Shown here piece after piece: positions 20,200 through 31,065 of a stretch of 64,000 nucleotides of DNA. The stretch comes from Ornithodoros turicata (lineage: Eukaryota; Arthropoda; Arachnida; Ixodida; Argasidae): positions 28,008,213-28,072,212 of the forward strand of contig NC_088202.1 of NCBI RefSeq assembly GCF_037126465.1. The letters run 5' to 3'. Under the pieces are notes generated by a model. It saw only the letters and a list, made by a program, of their open reading frames with translations, had not been told where the DNA came from and did no database searches. The position numbers and the translations under genes were made by a program. How positions within the stretch are numbered: the first letter of the stretch is position 1; every line of letters starts with the position of its first letter.

Positions 20200-20918
20200 C
20201 TACTGTTTTATGTGGGTTCTTGCTGGTACTCATCTACCGCAGACATGAGGGGCTTTCTTTCCCTGTGTACAGGTCATATAGAATTTATGCATACAATATG
20301 TATACATTTTAATGTATACAGCCAGTTTCGAAGTTGGGGCTAACATGTATACAGTTTGTAAACAATATGCTTTCGAGTTTGTATACATTTTGGCTACCTA
20401 ATTTGTAGCGACTCCCGCGCCCATTTCTTCGAAGAGCCATATAAAAACTAGATAGGAGCTGTATACATTATGTATCTACCTTTAACCCACCCAACCTAGG
20501 AAACATTTTTTTCATAAAGGTGGACATTTTTCACTACCCGATTTCCTGTCCAAAACAGCTACGACTGCATCAATGTCACTTCACCCATGAATTCCTTCGT
20601 GAGTTGCTCGCGTGTTAGGGCACCAAGTCTTTACACGTCTGAAAAAATACCTAACGAAATCGGCAGAAGAAACATATACTTTATTAGAGCTTGGAGTGAT
20701 TATCCTTTTTATGCAGCACATCCGCAACACCATACGGCTCCGTCGTTACTCCATTTTCTCAGGTAGCCTCGTTCCCAATGATAGCCGAACCGCCGAAGCG
20801 TTGTTTTCCTAGTATTAGTACACGTAGTTATTTACGCCTGTAACTTAATTAAATTAATGAATAATTGAGAGATACATGCTGAATACGACACAGAATTCCA
20901 TAAAGACTCGTTATTCTG
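20200..20918. other. No gene; GTATACAT-rich patch
   Basis: GTATACAT and close variants occur at least five times between 20290 and 20475, partly as inverted pairs. This suggests a degenerate small palindromic repeat. Nothing else is recognised. Confidence 0.45.
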
Positions 20919-21208
20919 CACTCTTAAAAAAAAGGGTGCACTTTAACTCTTTTTTGCCACATATAATATAACACCCTTTTGGAGAGTACAATAACGCTCA
21001 AAAGGGTGTCTCCTCACTCCCTCAAGGGAGTAGCATAACACCTTTCTCCCTACTGCAGCGTAATATTACTCCCCGGCAGGGAGAAGGCGTTATGCTACTC
21101 TCTTGATGGAGTGAGAAGACACCCTTTTGAGCGTAATTGTACTCTCTAAAAGGGTGTTATATATGTGGCAAGGATAGGAGTTAAAGTACACCCCTTTTTT
21201 TAAGAGTG
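20919..21208. mobile_element. Palindromic MITE with CACTCTT ends
   Basis: The left end starts CACTCTTAAAAAAAAGGGTG. The reverse complement of the right end starts CACTCTTAAAAAAAGGGGTG. The arms match for about 130 bases, sharing ACACCCTTTT and GCTCAAAAGGGTGTC. The flanks are TG at each side, a possible 2-bp target duplication. It has no coding capacity and would fold into one long hairpin. Confidence 0.85.
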
Positions 21209-24200
21209 TGGAGTGTGACCCCCTTAAACACTGATTTTCTCACGTGAAACCATGCTGCATAGACCCAATGTGACTTATTTTGACAGCCTGGATTTCAAAG
21301 GGATGGATTTTGAAGGGTGGGTTTCTTATCGTGGATTTCAAAAGTTTTATTATTAAGAGTGGGTAACAGGGTACACCCATATTAGAAAACAATAAATATG
21401 AAACACACATCATTGGAATTTTGTTCGCTTATTCTCGAAGGGTACCTCGGAGTAACAACATGGGGGCTTCAGTCGTTTGACGTTCTTTCGCTATCAGCTT
21501 GGCTCACCTCTGTTACAAGGCCCTTTCACCAAGACGCAGTGTATAGTGGGTGTACGTTGCACGATGCATATTTGAAAGACCGGAAGTCCTTTATCGCGTG
21601 AGCTACCCATGTGGAAAAGGACTTCCAACACCGTCGATGACATACTAATGTTTGTTGAGTCGCATGTCGTCTTCTCAAGTCAAACATAACGATGTTGAAA
21701 CTCTCTAAGCTTGAAGCTAATAAGCCCTTATATACATTGCCCATGTAGGCCCATGTAATCTTGTAGGCACATGTGCAATAAAAGGAAATGGAATGAAAGA
21801 AGAGCGAATTAGAAAGGCTTTTTGTTGTCCTTTTACTAATTTTATTAATCTTGATATGCAGCAACCAGAACCGGAACGAACGTTCGTAACCAGAATCCGA
21901 AATTGCATTACGAAGTCGTCAATCGTCGCAGGAAGGTGGAATCAGGTAAACACGTGAAAAATGAGTTACAAAAACGTACTTCCTCCAGAAGTTTAATTTG
22001 CTTCTTGGATTTTCTTTCTCAAAGCATCTGCTGCCGAATTCCTCAGTGGAATCTCTCGTAAGCGATGTCGACGTGAGTATTCATCCTCACTGTGACATAA
22101 ACTTAGTTTGTATCATCGTACATCCGTTCGCTTCAAATTCGTTCTGGAGTAATCAGTTCGGTGTACCTTGAAATGCCATCAATTTCGGTCAGCCGCGAGC
22201 ACTGTGATGCCTTGTCCACACTGGTGCAGTTTCACGCGTTACGGATGCGGCGCGGTTGTCATGGCAACGAAGTACAGCGAACCGAATAGCACACGTACCG
22301 CAAGAGCTGGGCTTGACCGAGCTCCATGGCTACGCAGACATGGAGCTCGGCCACGCAGCTCATTCCCTCCGGTTACGCAACTGTCAAATGAGCGAAGGCG
22401 CACTGGAGAGTGGAGATGTATGGACAGATTGAAATGGAAAGAGTGGAGGCATGATGGTCAAACACAGGCGTTTTTCGTATCAAGAACGCATGCGTCTAAA
22501 CAGCGTGTCGTATGAGAACCGCATCCGCACTCGATGTGTACCGTACCCGCAACGGAGAGAAGTTGCAATGTGAACCTGGCATTAAGCTGGAACCGCATGA
22601 CTCGTATCTCAGTGCATAAAACGCGCCAGGCTACGTTGGGAGCCAATTTTGGCGCGAAGAACCGGTTTCTAGAGCGTGCTCAAGCACGTCAACAGGCGCT
22701 TGATATCTCACGCAGCCGCGGCAGCATTGTCGACGAATATAGCAAATCACAGCGTGGCCATCTGTAGGAGTATCCAGTTCCTCACCAACGTGGGAACCGC
22801 TGTGTTTTGATTGTGACGCTGTCTCCACGTGCTGTACAGTTGTCATAGCGGGGCTCTCAGAAAACCTTCTCAAACTTCAAGAGAATGAAAAATACCAGCA
22901 GAAACAGAGAGAATGCTCTCGCTATGGCGTATAAGAAAAAAAAAAACTGTACCCTCTGAATCACAGCCAAACGCCTACGAAATGAAATAGCACTGCAGCC
23001 GACAAAAGACGCTGCCTAGGTCGTGTTCCCTAGTCTCGGGGTTTTTAGATTATGCATAATCTTCACCAGCTCGCTTGCTTTTTAGCCATTTTTTCATTGT
23101 CAAATCAGACCTGCCTGCGCGGCTATCATCATGAGGCGCGAGCGATCCTGGGTGTTAGTAGTAGAGGTACGATCGTAAACAAAAAAATATTTAGGACATG
23201 CGCATGGTTTTTGTGTGTACTAATAGTTCATGACATGACTTCAATGTAGGAAAAGCTATCTGTTGCCCACTCATAAATATACGAAATCACCAAACCGCCC
23301 GAGTACGTTTCCGTATGCTGCTCCCCTGCGCATGTGTCACGGTGGACTTGTTTATCCTTCCATTCCTCTATCCGTGGGTCCGTGCACCGTAATATGCAGT
23401 TAGTACACTTTTTGAGTTAAACAGGAAGAGAGGTTCTCATCTCGGAGCTGTAGAGCAAGATTAACACGTGTGAACAGATGAACAGATGTGAACACGTATC
23501 CCCGTGTTGCCGGGCTCGCAAAAAAAAAATCTTCCGTCTTTGCAAGCCCGGCCATGTTGTCGGCGTCAGTGCTAGCAGGAATTAGCTGTGCACCAACGAT
23601 GCCATGTTTTTGCAGCGGACCCAGTATTTCATTAATCCATTTCTGTGTGGTCACCACGATACGTGCTATTTGGAGTCAACACCTGCGAGAACTGTACACG
23701 TTCCGAATCGCTATGTGTCATTGAACCTGATATGATCATGATGTGATATGTCATTGAACCTGTTTCTCTGTTCTCGTCTGGAACGTCTCTGTTGTAATGG
23801 TTGTGCTGGGTGATTAGTATGGTTCGGTCGAGTTTGGTTAGGCTGGTGACCCAACGGCTCTAGGATGTCAGTTACAGACAGCCGTTCGGAATACAATGCA
23901 AACGCAGTGTCCCAGTGTAAACGCGTCATGGGTAATTATGCATTGCTTACTATTCATACCGCTGACGTCATATATAACGTCATTTATATACAATCGCAGA
24001 AGTCCGCGCAACAGATAGATGGGCTGACGGTCTCTATCACGGTGTCATGCTGAAGACGCAGAGACCTATGGGAGTTTCCCTACCTGTTTATATATACCTA
24101 TGTACTACACGCAACATTATATTCGTTTACTTACTGCAAAAAGCCTTTAATGGAGCACTAGCGGACCCCGAAAACTTTTTTTTTCCGCTGCGGAGTTTTG

Positions 24201-24879
24201 CATAAAACGAGCTCCTGTGAAACAACGATGAGTTCAGGTGACGTGCAGAGCGTGCGCGAGGCCTCAGTTCCGCACAGCTTTCAAATATCTTCTCCTCATG
24301 AAAAGAGTGCACCGCAGAATTAGAGGGCGTCGTGATGTAACATGATCCCTGGCACGTGACCCGTGAATTAAAGCAGCACATCCCAAACATGTATAAGTGG
24401 CGCGTGAGCTGATAATAGAAAACAAACAGAAAAAGACTCGGGGCCTCTTCCACGTCACGCGAGGATCGTCCGCGGTTGCTATCTCCGACTGTTTTTCTAA
24501 ATTCGATTCCGCAGCTGTAATACACAGCAAAGCAGGAATATTTTGCATGGAGACTCTTCCGGAGAGGGTTCCGAGGGAGAGGGTTCCGAGCCATTATTAT
24601 TGACACCTTATTGTTCCTTTAAGTTCAGGAGCCCAATTTTCTGCGAATCGGGCGCAGGGCACATGGACACCAAAGTTCGCGAAATTTAGACCAGAATTTG
24701 CGCCGTTTCTACTGCGCGGCTACTTTGTAGTGACTGTGACACCATTGCGTCGATGTTTCCTGCGGAGACTACGGGCGCTTCGGTTCAGTCCACTGGCGAA
24801 GCTGTGTGTTCGGGATGTGGACATTTTGCTTGCGTTGATTGCTCGTAGAATCAACGACGGAGCGCCATCCGCATACATA
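21209..24879. other. Long stretch without a recognised gene
   Basis: Open frames up to 159 codons occur, but none shows family motifs or consistent splice context. Small structures seen are an inverted pair around ACCGAGCTCCATG (22318 and 22338), and GCCGGGCTCGCAAA near 23510 with its complement near 23545 flanking an A run. Possible regulatory or unannotated untranslated sequence cannot be excluded. Confidence 0.4.
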
Positions 24880-25210
24880 CAGGGTGTTCCACCAACGATG
24901 ATAGAAATTCATACTAAAAAACGTAGGCCCCGCAGAGTCATGCGGTAAAGGGATTATTTCTGCCAATAACTTTTGCCACCTATTGGTAACATTTTTATTT
25001 CATTTCGATTGACGGAAAGTTAATTTCTTGAATAGAACTCCCCCAGGCAACCTAACGTTTTCTTTGCGGAAATAGGTTCCCCGTGGTCATTTTACTCAGT
25101 AAAGCACATAATCCCATTCGTAATGCAATGGCAATTGCCGAAGTACATTCGCTGAAAATCCGTGGAAATGAGCCCTTTGCTCTGCCTCTTTTTTGAGGGC
25201 TCGTAGTTTC
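24880..25210 (+). repeat. Repeat-like block beginning ACAGGGTGTTCCA
   Basis: The start ACAGGGTGTTCCACCAACG is a type of terminus I associate with dispersed arthropod repeats. The block runs through to the Ty-like AGGGCTCGTAG near 25206. No second copy lies in the window, so the call is weak. Confidence 0.25.
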
Positions 25211-25276
25211 AGCGTAAAGCTGCGAAGAAAGGAGGTTACAGGGTTAAGACTCGGACAGGGTTAGGAAACGAGGTTA

Positions 25277-25324
25277 GGACTCGAACCCACGTCTTCTGGA
25301 TCCAGAAGATGTGGGTTCGAGTCC
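25277..25324. repeat. 48-bp near-perfect palindrome from two tRNA halves
   Basis: GGACTCGAACCCAC on the left is mirrored by GTGGGTTCGAGTCC on the right, with TCTTCTGGATCCAGAAGA at the centre and one mismatched pair. It joins two 3' tRNA halves head to head at the anticodon stem. Confidence 0.85.
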
Positions 25325-25594
25325 TCCAGCTGGCTAACCTTTTCAGTGACTTTCATCTTTCATCGTTAATTTCATAGGCAAATTGAGGCTTTGTATGTAT
25401 TTGTCCCTTCTATGTTGTTCCGGCCTCAGAACATCAGTTCTTTCATGTTCATCAGTTGCCGCCTGCATCGATCCCGTCGTATGAATGTGTGTGTGTGAGT
25501 GAGCAAAAATGTAAGAGTGAAAGGAGGATGAGTGGGAGAGAGTGACTGCTTTGTCCCTTCAGATGACGCACCCTGGAAGTCACTGAGAAGGCGT

Positions 25595-25671
25595 GTTAGC
25601 TTAGCTCAATTGGTAGAGCCCTGGACCGGCAATACAGAAGATGTGGGTTCGAGTCCGACAGCTGGCTAACC
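25595..25671 (+). other. tRNA-like module (degenerate)
   Basis: The module has the same layout as the one at 25925 but weaker pairing. The anticodon stem is disturbed (CTGGA opposite ATACAG) and the acceptor 3' side reads GGCTAAC. The A and B box sequences TAGCTCAATTGG and GGTTCGAGTCC are intact. Confidence 0.6.
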
Positions 25672-25924
25672 TTTTCAGTGACTTTCACCTTTCATCGTTA
25701 ATTTCTTAGGCAAATTGAGACTTTGTATGTATTTGTCCCTTCTATGTTGTTCCAGCCTCAGAACATCAGTTCTTTCATGTTCATCAGTTGCCGCCTGCGT
25801 CGATCCCGTCGTATGAATGTGTTTATGAGTGAGCAAAAATGTAAGAGTGAAAGGAGGATGAGTGAGAGAGAGTGGCTGGTTTGTCCCTTCAGATGACGCA
25901 CCCTGGAAGTCGCTGAGAAGGCGT

Positions 25925-26000
25925 GTTAGCTTAGCTCAATTGGTAGAGCCCTGGACCGGCAATCCAGACGATGTGGGTTCGAGTCCTACAGCTAGCTAAC
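25925..26000 (+). other. tRNA-like cloverleaf with GGC anticodon, probably SINE-derived
   Basis: A 76-base sequence folds as a tRNA. Acceptor stem: GTTAGCT with AGCTAAC. D stem: GCTC with GAGC. Anticodon stem: CTGGA with TCCAG around loop CCGGCAA. T stem: GTGGG with CCTAC. The loop would give anticodon GGC (Ala), but base 33 is C instead of U, and eukaryotes rarely use Ala-GGC. Its place in a tandem repeat also argues for a tRNA-derived repeat rather than a working tRNA gene. Confidence 0.6.
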
Positions 26001-26027
26001 CTTTTCAGTGACTTTCATCTTTCATCG

Positions 26028-26690
26028 TTTAATAGCTTATGACGTTATAGCTTAATTTAGTGAGAGGTTAGGTTAGGTAAGTGCGGATGTGGCAGCTTGC
26101 CTCGTCTCCCCAAATCCGTTTCAAAGGGAAGTTGATGGCGATGCAAGCTGCCACAGCCGCACAAACCAAACTTAACCTATATTCTAAACTAACCTAGCTT
26201 ATGACGTAATAGGTTAATTTAGTGATAGGTTAGGTAATTGCGGATGCGGCAGCTTGCCTCGCCTCCCCAAATCCGTTTCAAAAGGAACATGAGGGCGATG
26301 CAAGCTGCCGCAGCCGCACCAACCAAACTTAACCTACATTCTAAACTAGCCAAGTTTATGATGTCATAGACTCATAGGTTATTTAGTGATAGGTTAGGTT
26401 AGGTAAGTACGGATGTGGCAACTTGCATCGCCTCCCGAAATCCGTTTCAAAAGGAAGTTGAGGGCGATGCAAACTGCCAGAGCCGCATCAACGAAACTTA
26501 ACCTATATTCTAAACTAACCTAGTTTATGATGTCATAGGCTAATTTAGTGATAGGTTAGGTTAGGTAAGTGCAGATGTGACAGCTCGCCTCGCCCCCCCA
26601 AATCCGTTTCAAATGAAAGTTGAGGGCGATGCAAGCTGCCACAGCTGCACCAACCAAACTTGACCTACATTTTAAACTAACCTAGATTAT
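26028..26690 (+). repeat. Four ~165-bp hairpin-forming tandem units with TTAGG motifs
   Basis: Units begin near 26036, 26199, 26352 and 26523. Each has TAGGTTAGG, then GTGGCAGCTTGC, a centre with CCCCAAATCCGTTTCAAA, then GCAAGCTGCCACAGC and AACTTAACCTA. The two flanks of each unit are inverted repeats, so every unit can fold on itself. The array ends exactly where the LTR element's integrase is cut off. Confidence 0.85.
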
Positions 26691-28921
26691 GGTGACGCGT
26701 GCGCTGGGAGGCAGAAAGGTGCTGAGAGGAGACACGGTGTGCCTGTGGCATTTGTTCACCTGGCAAGAAATGCAAGCGCGGACCCAACGACGGATGTCGT
26801 GGCGCGCTCTCGGGCCAAACAAACCGTTGAAGAATCAACGCCGTAGAGGCGCGGACTCCAAGGTGTGCGAGGCCATGGAGGGAGTCAAAAACAGCCTTCC
26901 GCAAGGCAGCGGGAATTACTGGACGAGGCTCAGCATTGGTCGTGTCGCACAGGGCGGGCTGCCGGCAGCCAGGCAAGGACAAATCCTGAAGTTTGAGGCT
27001 TGTTGAATGACCGTTACGAAGGTGGGCGATCTCAGGGTCTTCAGATTGTTCTTGGGCGATGGCGTCGGCGCTGAGGACTGTCGCTGCGGTCACAGCGTGA
27101 ACACGACCCAAAGCGTCCGCTACAGCATTGCTGGGCTCTTTGTTATGGCGGATGTCAGTGGTGAATACCGAGATCGTGGTGCCTAATCTCGCGAGGGCTG
27201 TACTTCGTGCTAGCGGATGAGAAAGCGCCGACGAGTGGCTTATGGTCGGTGAAAATGGCAAAGCTTCTGCCCTCCGAGAAATGGCGAAAATGGCGCACCG
27301 CAGAGTACGTCGCAAGGAGTTCCTTCCCGAAGGCACTATACTTTGACTCCGTGGGGCCGAGCTTGCGTGAGAAGAACTCGAGAACCGTCGACCTCTTGCT
27401 GTAGAGCCGCGCCAATGGCGTTATCCGAGGCGTCAGCAACGACGGACGTGAGAGCGTCGTGCCGGGGATGACTAAGCATTGTAGCTGAAGTCAAGGCGTC
27501 CTTGACGGAGTCGATGGCAGCTCGCAGTTCTTCGTTCCAGCGCAAAAGTGCCGCGGGTGAGGAAGCTGGTTTGGTCTTCAGCAATTCTTCGAGGGTCGAA
27601 GAGGTACCGCGCAGGACGGGATGCAACGTCTATAAAAGTTGACGATTCAAGGAAACGACGTAGCTGGCGGACAGAGGTTGTCAGAGGAAACTCCTTGATC
27701 GCCCGCACTTTTTGTGGAAGGGGAAGATTCCGTCGGCGGAGGTCTAATGCCCCGGGAACTCCAGTGAAAGCTTGCCGAATTCGCACTTCTGGGCGTTGAT
27801 CACGATGAGGTGCTGTTCCAATCGTGCGAAAACCTGGCGGAGGTGTTCCGCGCGCTGCTCCTCAGTTTCACTGGCCACGAGGATATCGTCCAGGTATGCA
27901 AAAGGAAACGGCAAACCCCGCAAGATGGAGTAGACGAATCTTTTGGAACGTCTGCGTAGCATTCTCAGAAATTCGAACAGCCCGAAAGGCGTCGTTATGG
28001 CAGTCTTGGGGACGTCTTCGGCAGTCATCGGAATTTCGTGGTACGCTTTCACCAGGTCGATTTTACTGAATAGACGGGCACCAGCCAAATTCATGATGAA
28101 ATCCTGTATGTTGGGTAATGATATCGATCCGGCTTGGTGACCACATTGAGTGTCCTGTAGTCCCTACAAGGTCTCCAATCTACCCGTTTTCTTAGGGACC
28201 ATGTGTAAAGGCGAGGCCTAGTCACTTTGAGACGGTCTCGCAATCCCAATATCAAGCATGTGTTGTAACTCAGCTTGTGTGATTTTGAATTTTTCGGGCG
28301 CAAGCCGACGGGGTCGAAAGTGTCCGGGGAGACCAGCTGTTTGAATGTCGTGAACCACATCGTGGCGTACTGGCTGGGTTCCGGAGGCTTCGTCAAAGGC
28401 GGAAATTCGCTGAGGACAGCAGCAAAAGGCGACTGAAGCGAGGAGATGGTGACGGCTGGAGGAGGCTGACGGACAATGGAGGGATGTCTGGGAGTACTCA
28501 AGTTTGTCTTCGAGCCCACGATGGCTTTGTGACAGCGATGGACGACCAAACCAAAGTGGTGCAGAAAATCCGCACCGAGGATTTTGTGTTCAATTGCAGC
28601 AGTTTTGAACACCCAGGGAAAGGAGCGCCGAAGTCCAAGAGACAACGTGACCGAACGTTCACCGTAAACTGGGATGCCGGTGCCGTTTGCAGCTGCGAGG
28701 TGGTAGATGGGTTGTCCTAATTGTTCTGTTCGAGTAGCAGGGATTAAACTGACTTCTGCTCCGGTGTCGACCAAGAAACGGCGTCGGGCGTTCTGTCGGA
28801 GACGTAAAGAGGACGGCTGCTGCTGCTCAAGGTTGATGGGGATGCGCACACCGCCGCTAGCAACCCCCGGGGCGGTTTCCCGGCCAAGCGCAAGGTGATT
28901 GGCAACTGCCAGTGGAACCAA
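26690..28921 (-). pseudogene. LTR element pol: protease, RT, RNase H, partial integrase
   Basis: Protease has an intact VDTGAEVSLIPA active site near 28751-28768. RT follows with WRPCRDYRTLNVV, FSKIDLVKAYHEIP and catalytic YLDD near 27885-27896. RNase H spans about 27560-27160, with VVADASDNAIGAALQQ, SAFGKELLATYSAVRHF and FTDHKPLVGAFSS. The integrase zinc-binding region has HGLAHLGVRAST and then the frame shifts before the Cys pair. Frames change near 28090, 27780, 27470, 27340 and 26850. Catalytic residues are better preserved than in the sister element at 32.4-35.8 kb, suggesting a younger copy. Confidence 0.8.
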
Positions 28922-29673
28922 CAGAACTCCGTCCGATTCTCTTCAGGCGCCGGCGAGGAACGACGGGTTCCGCGGGGAGATCTTGCCTGACGACGACGAC
29001 GCGCGACGCTGCGGCCATCTGCGTTGGGCTGTACATGTGGCCAAAGGGACGCCAACAGTGACGTTATGTTCTGCACGTCGTCCTGCAGCTCTTGAAGGGC
29101 GGTACGACGGCCGCTTTTGTGATCTTCCGCTGGTGCAGAGGAAGTGGGCATGGGCACGACCGGCGGACGACGTGTGAGCTTCGGAGCTGGAACTGCCACC
29201 TCCATCTGCCTGATCTTATCGGCATGCTCCGTTAGGTTGGGCGATGGGAAGGCTGGCGGCTGTTGCGAGTAACATCTGCACAGCTGGTGGGAGTCGCTGC
29301 AAGAGGAGCTCCTTGAGCAAGGGTTCATCGAAGCTGGCGGCACGCACGCCGAGAAGGCGCTGCATGTGACGCAAGAATTGCTATGGTCGCCTATCCCCAA
29401 GGTCCTCTGCGGACAACAGTTGCTGAAGGCGCTTGCGTTCTGAGGCGGTAGTTGGTTCGATGCCACCTTCAGCGTATAGTACGGCAGAGCAGGGGTTGTC
29501 CCACAGAGGATGTCAGCGACTTCTGTAGCAATGTCTGGGGTAGCACCGAGACGACATGAGAGTACCTCGTACTGCTGGAGCCGTACTGCTATGTGTCCAG
29601 CGTTGGGGCGAGGGGCAGGGTCGTTGCGGCCTCCCGTATCGTTCTGGGCCCTTGTCGGAGGCGCAGCGAGTTC
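28744..29673 (-). pseudogene. LTR element gag
   Basis: The minus-strand frame begins at the ATG in CGAACAATGG, immediately after the primer site, with MELAAPPTRAQND. It runs through a Pro/Ser/Arg-rich middle to EFCWFHWQ, which resembles the single Cys/His nucleocapsid motif of CsRn1-type gag. After that point the frame shifts relative to the protease frame. Gag would form the particle. The usual capsid homology is hard to judge by eye because the middle is low-complexity and frame damage may be present. Confidence 0.6.
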
Positions 29674-29677
29674 CATT

Positions 29678-29690
29678 GTTCGGGTCACCA
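29678..29690 (-). promoter_or_regulatory. Primer binding site (tRNA-Trp type)
   Basis: The minus strand reads TGGTGACCCGAAC, close to the complement of the 3' end of tRNA-Trp used by CsRn1-type elements. It lies 3 bases after the LTR end and 5 bases before the gag ATG. Confidence 0.6.
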
Positions 29691-29693
29691 GTT

Positions 29694-29941
29694 TGGGAAG
29701 CTATCCCCGCTAGAGATAAAAGAGACCACGTCCGACCAGCGAGCCCAAAAACGAAGGAATGGTCTATTCTGCACGGCCTCACGCTGAGGCGCGCTGCGTG
29801 GGCGGCGCCAGCTGACAGGCTTCGTCGTCGGCAGTCACCACAGACTCATCAGTTCTGCGGGCACCGTCATAGCGCGAGGTCACAAAGATCTGCCTGCTAG
29901 GGTATTCCAGAAGCCCCAGTCAGGACTAGTGTACAGTGACA
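29694..29941 (-). mobile_element. 5' LTR of the CsRn1-like element
   Basis: The boundaries were chosen for TG...CA ends next to the primer site. The minus strand starts TGTCACTGTACAC and ends GCTTCCCA. Since the 3' LTR is absent, the outer boundary cannot be confirmed by comparison. Confidence 0.5.
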
Positions 29942-31065
29942 CAATCACCTCTACACTCCCCCGATGTCACAAACCTCTCTGCTCCTGCCTCTGGTGCCCT
30001 GGTCTTTCCTATGTAGATGGCTTCGTATTGAGACATATTACTGTGTTTAGCGTGGTTTCGCTGATGAACGTTGAATCGACGTCGGGGCTTAATTTAATAA
30101 TAATAATAATAACACTGTCATGGAAAAAAGTCATGGAAAACAACATGCGTTCCCGAACAGGCAACATATTCTAATTCTTCTGGACTTTCTCCAATCTGCA
30201 TACACATCAGTAACACCACAAAGTAAGAAGTCATTTGCATAGTCGAACAACATAGCGTACCGCGATGTCATTACCGATCATACCTGCGGTGGCCACCACT
30301 AAATCTCCCTGTAGCACCAAAGTCATTTGGTATTAGTGCTTTTATAATACAATGTGTGCACCTGTGACATTTGGAACACCGCTCTCGGAAACTCTGTAAA
30401 TATCTCTGAGCAGTCAACCATCTGACTCCAGATAACCAGTTAATTAACATCTCTTTACAGAAATGCATCCCTGACCAGATGATTCCTAAAAACTTCAAGC
30501 TCCTCACGGGTGCAGTGCGCCACGCCCGCACACTATTGTAAAGAGGCAAAACTACAATAAACTATGCTTTTCCACATAGCATGATAGTTCTGTTCACTCA
30601 ACGAATATTGTAGTGTTCTTTTGGTGCTCCTGCAACAAAAACTTTATTTTTACGATGATGATTGAGTGCTACTCAGCTGTCCGCCGTCACTCAGTAGAAA
30701 ATGTACCAGTGCGCCCAGACACCACGTCACATGCCCATTGGCCGAGAGACTGTTTGGGCTACGATGGGCCGAAAAAGGTGCACCAAAATGGCACTGCTTT
30801 GTGTGGCAGTGCCCTGGTTGTATCGGTTGCTCTTTGTCGAAGGAGAAGTATATTCGCGGGCTTATCCGTGTGTTAACGTATCTCTGCGCGTTTTCGTGCT
30901 TCCGGAGCTTCCCTCGCTATTACAGGCGGCATGTCACAAGCCGGTGTGTCCTGGTAGATTAGATTGTGCGCCACAAAGAACGTTGGACGAAACCTCCTCG
31001 TCCAGCCCCCTTTAACCAATTACAACCAATCAAACATTCTTGATTACTTGAATTCCGAATTTTTG
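29942..31065. other. No gene recognised
   Basis: A (TAA)n microsatellite lies at 30091-30112. Open frames up to 104 codons around 30613-31015 overlap in three frames and show no motif. Confidence 0.45.

Larger units (their letters stand above)
25277..26025 (+). repeat. Tandem ~330-bp units with tRNA-like cores
   Basis: The unit consists of a 76-base tRNA-like module and a ~254-base spacer holding TTTTCAGTGACTTTCA, TTGTATGTATTTGTCCCTTC and CTTTCATGTTCATCAGTTGC. Complete modules start at 25595 and 25925, exactly 330 bases apart. A third, partial module sits in an inverted junction at 25277-25324. This looks like a SINE-type sequence that became tandemly arranged. Confidence 0.75.
26690..29941 (-). 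mobile_element. CsRn1-like Ty3/gypsy LTR element, 3'-truncated
   Basis: On the minus strand the order is LTR (29694-29941), primer binding site, gag, protease, RT, RNase H and the integrase zinc-binding region, ending at 26690 beside the tandem array. The 3' end and 3' LTR are lost. The primer site TGGTGACCCG and the CWFHW gag motif fit the CsRn1 branch, which is primed by tRNA-Trp. Several frameshifts are present. Confidence 0.85.

Noticed and set aside
22168..22515. 115-codon open frame in a GC-richer stretch
   Set aside because: Arg/Ser/Thr-rich low-complexity translation with other open frames on the same DNA and no recognisable domain.
24127..24606. 159-codon minus-strand open frame
   Set aside because: Several frames are open in this stretch, and the translation shows no conserved motif or signal peptide; it may be chance.
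25925..26000. Functional tRNA-Ala gene
   Set aside because: All stems pair, but base 33 is C, the anticodon GGC is unusual for eukaryotes, and the module is part of a 330-bp tandem repeat.
30701..31015. 104-codon frame as a host gene
   Set aside because: Three overlapping frames are open on the same strand, none with a family motif; probably a base-composition effect.
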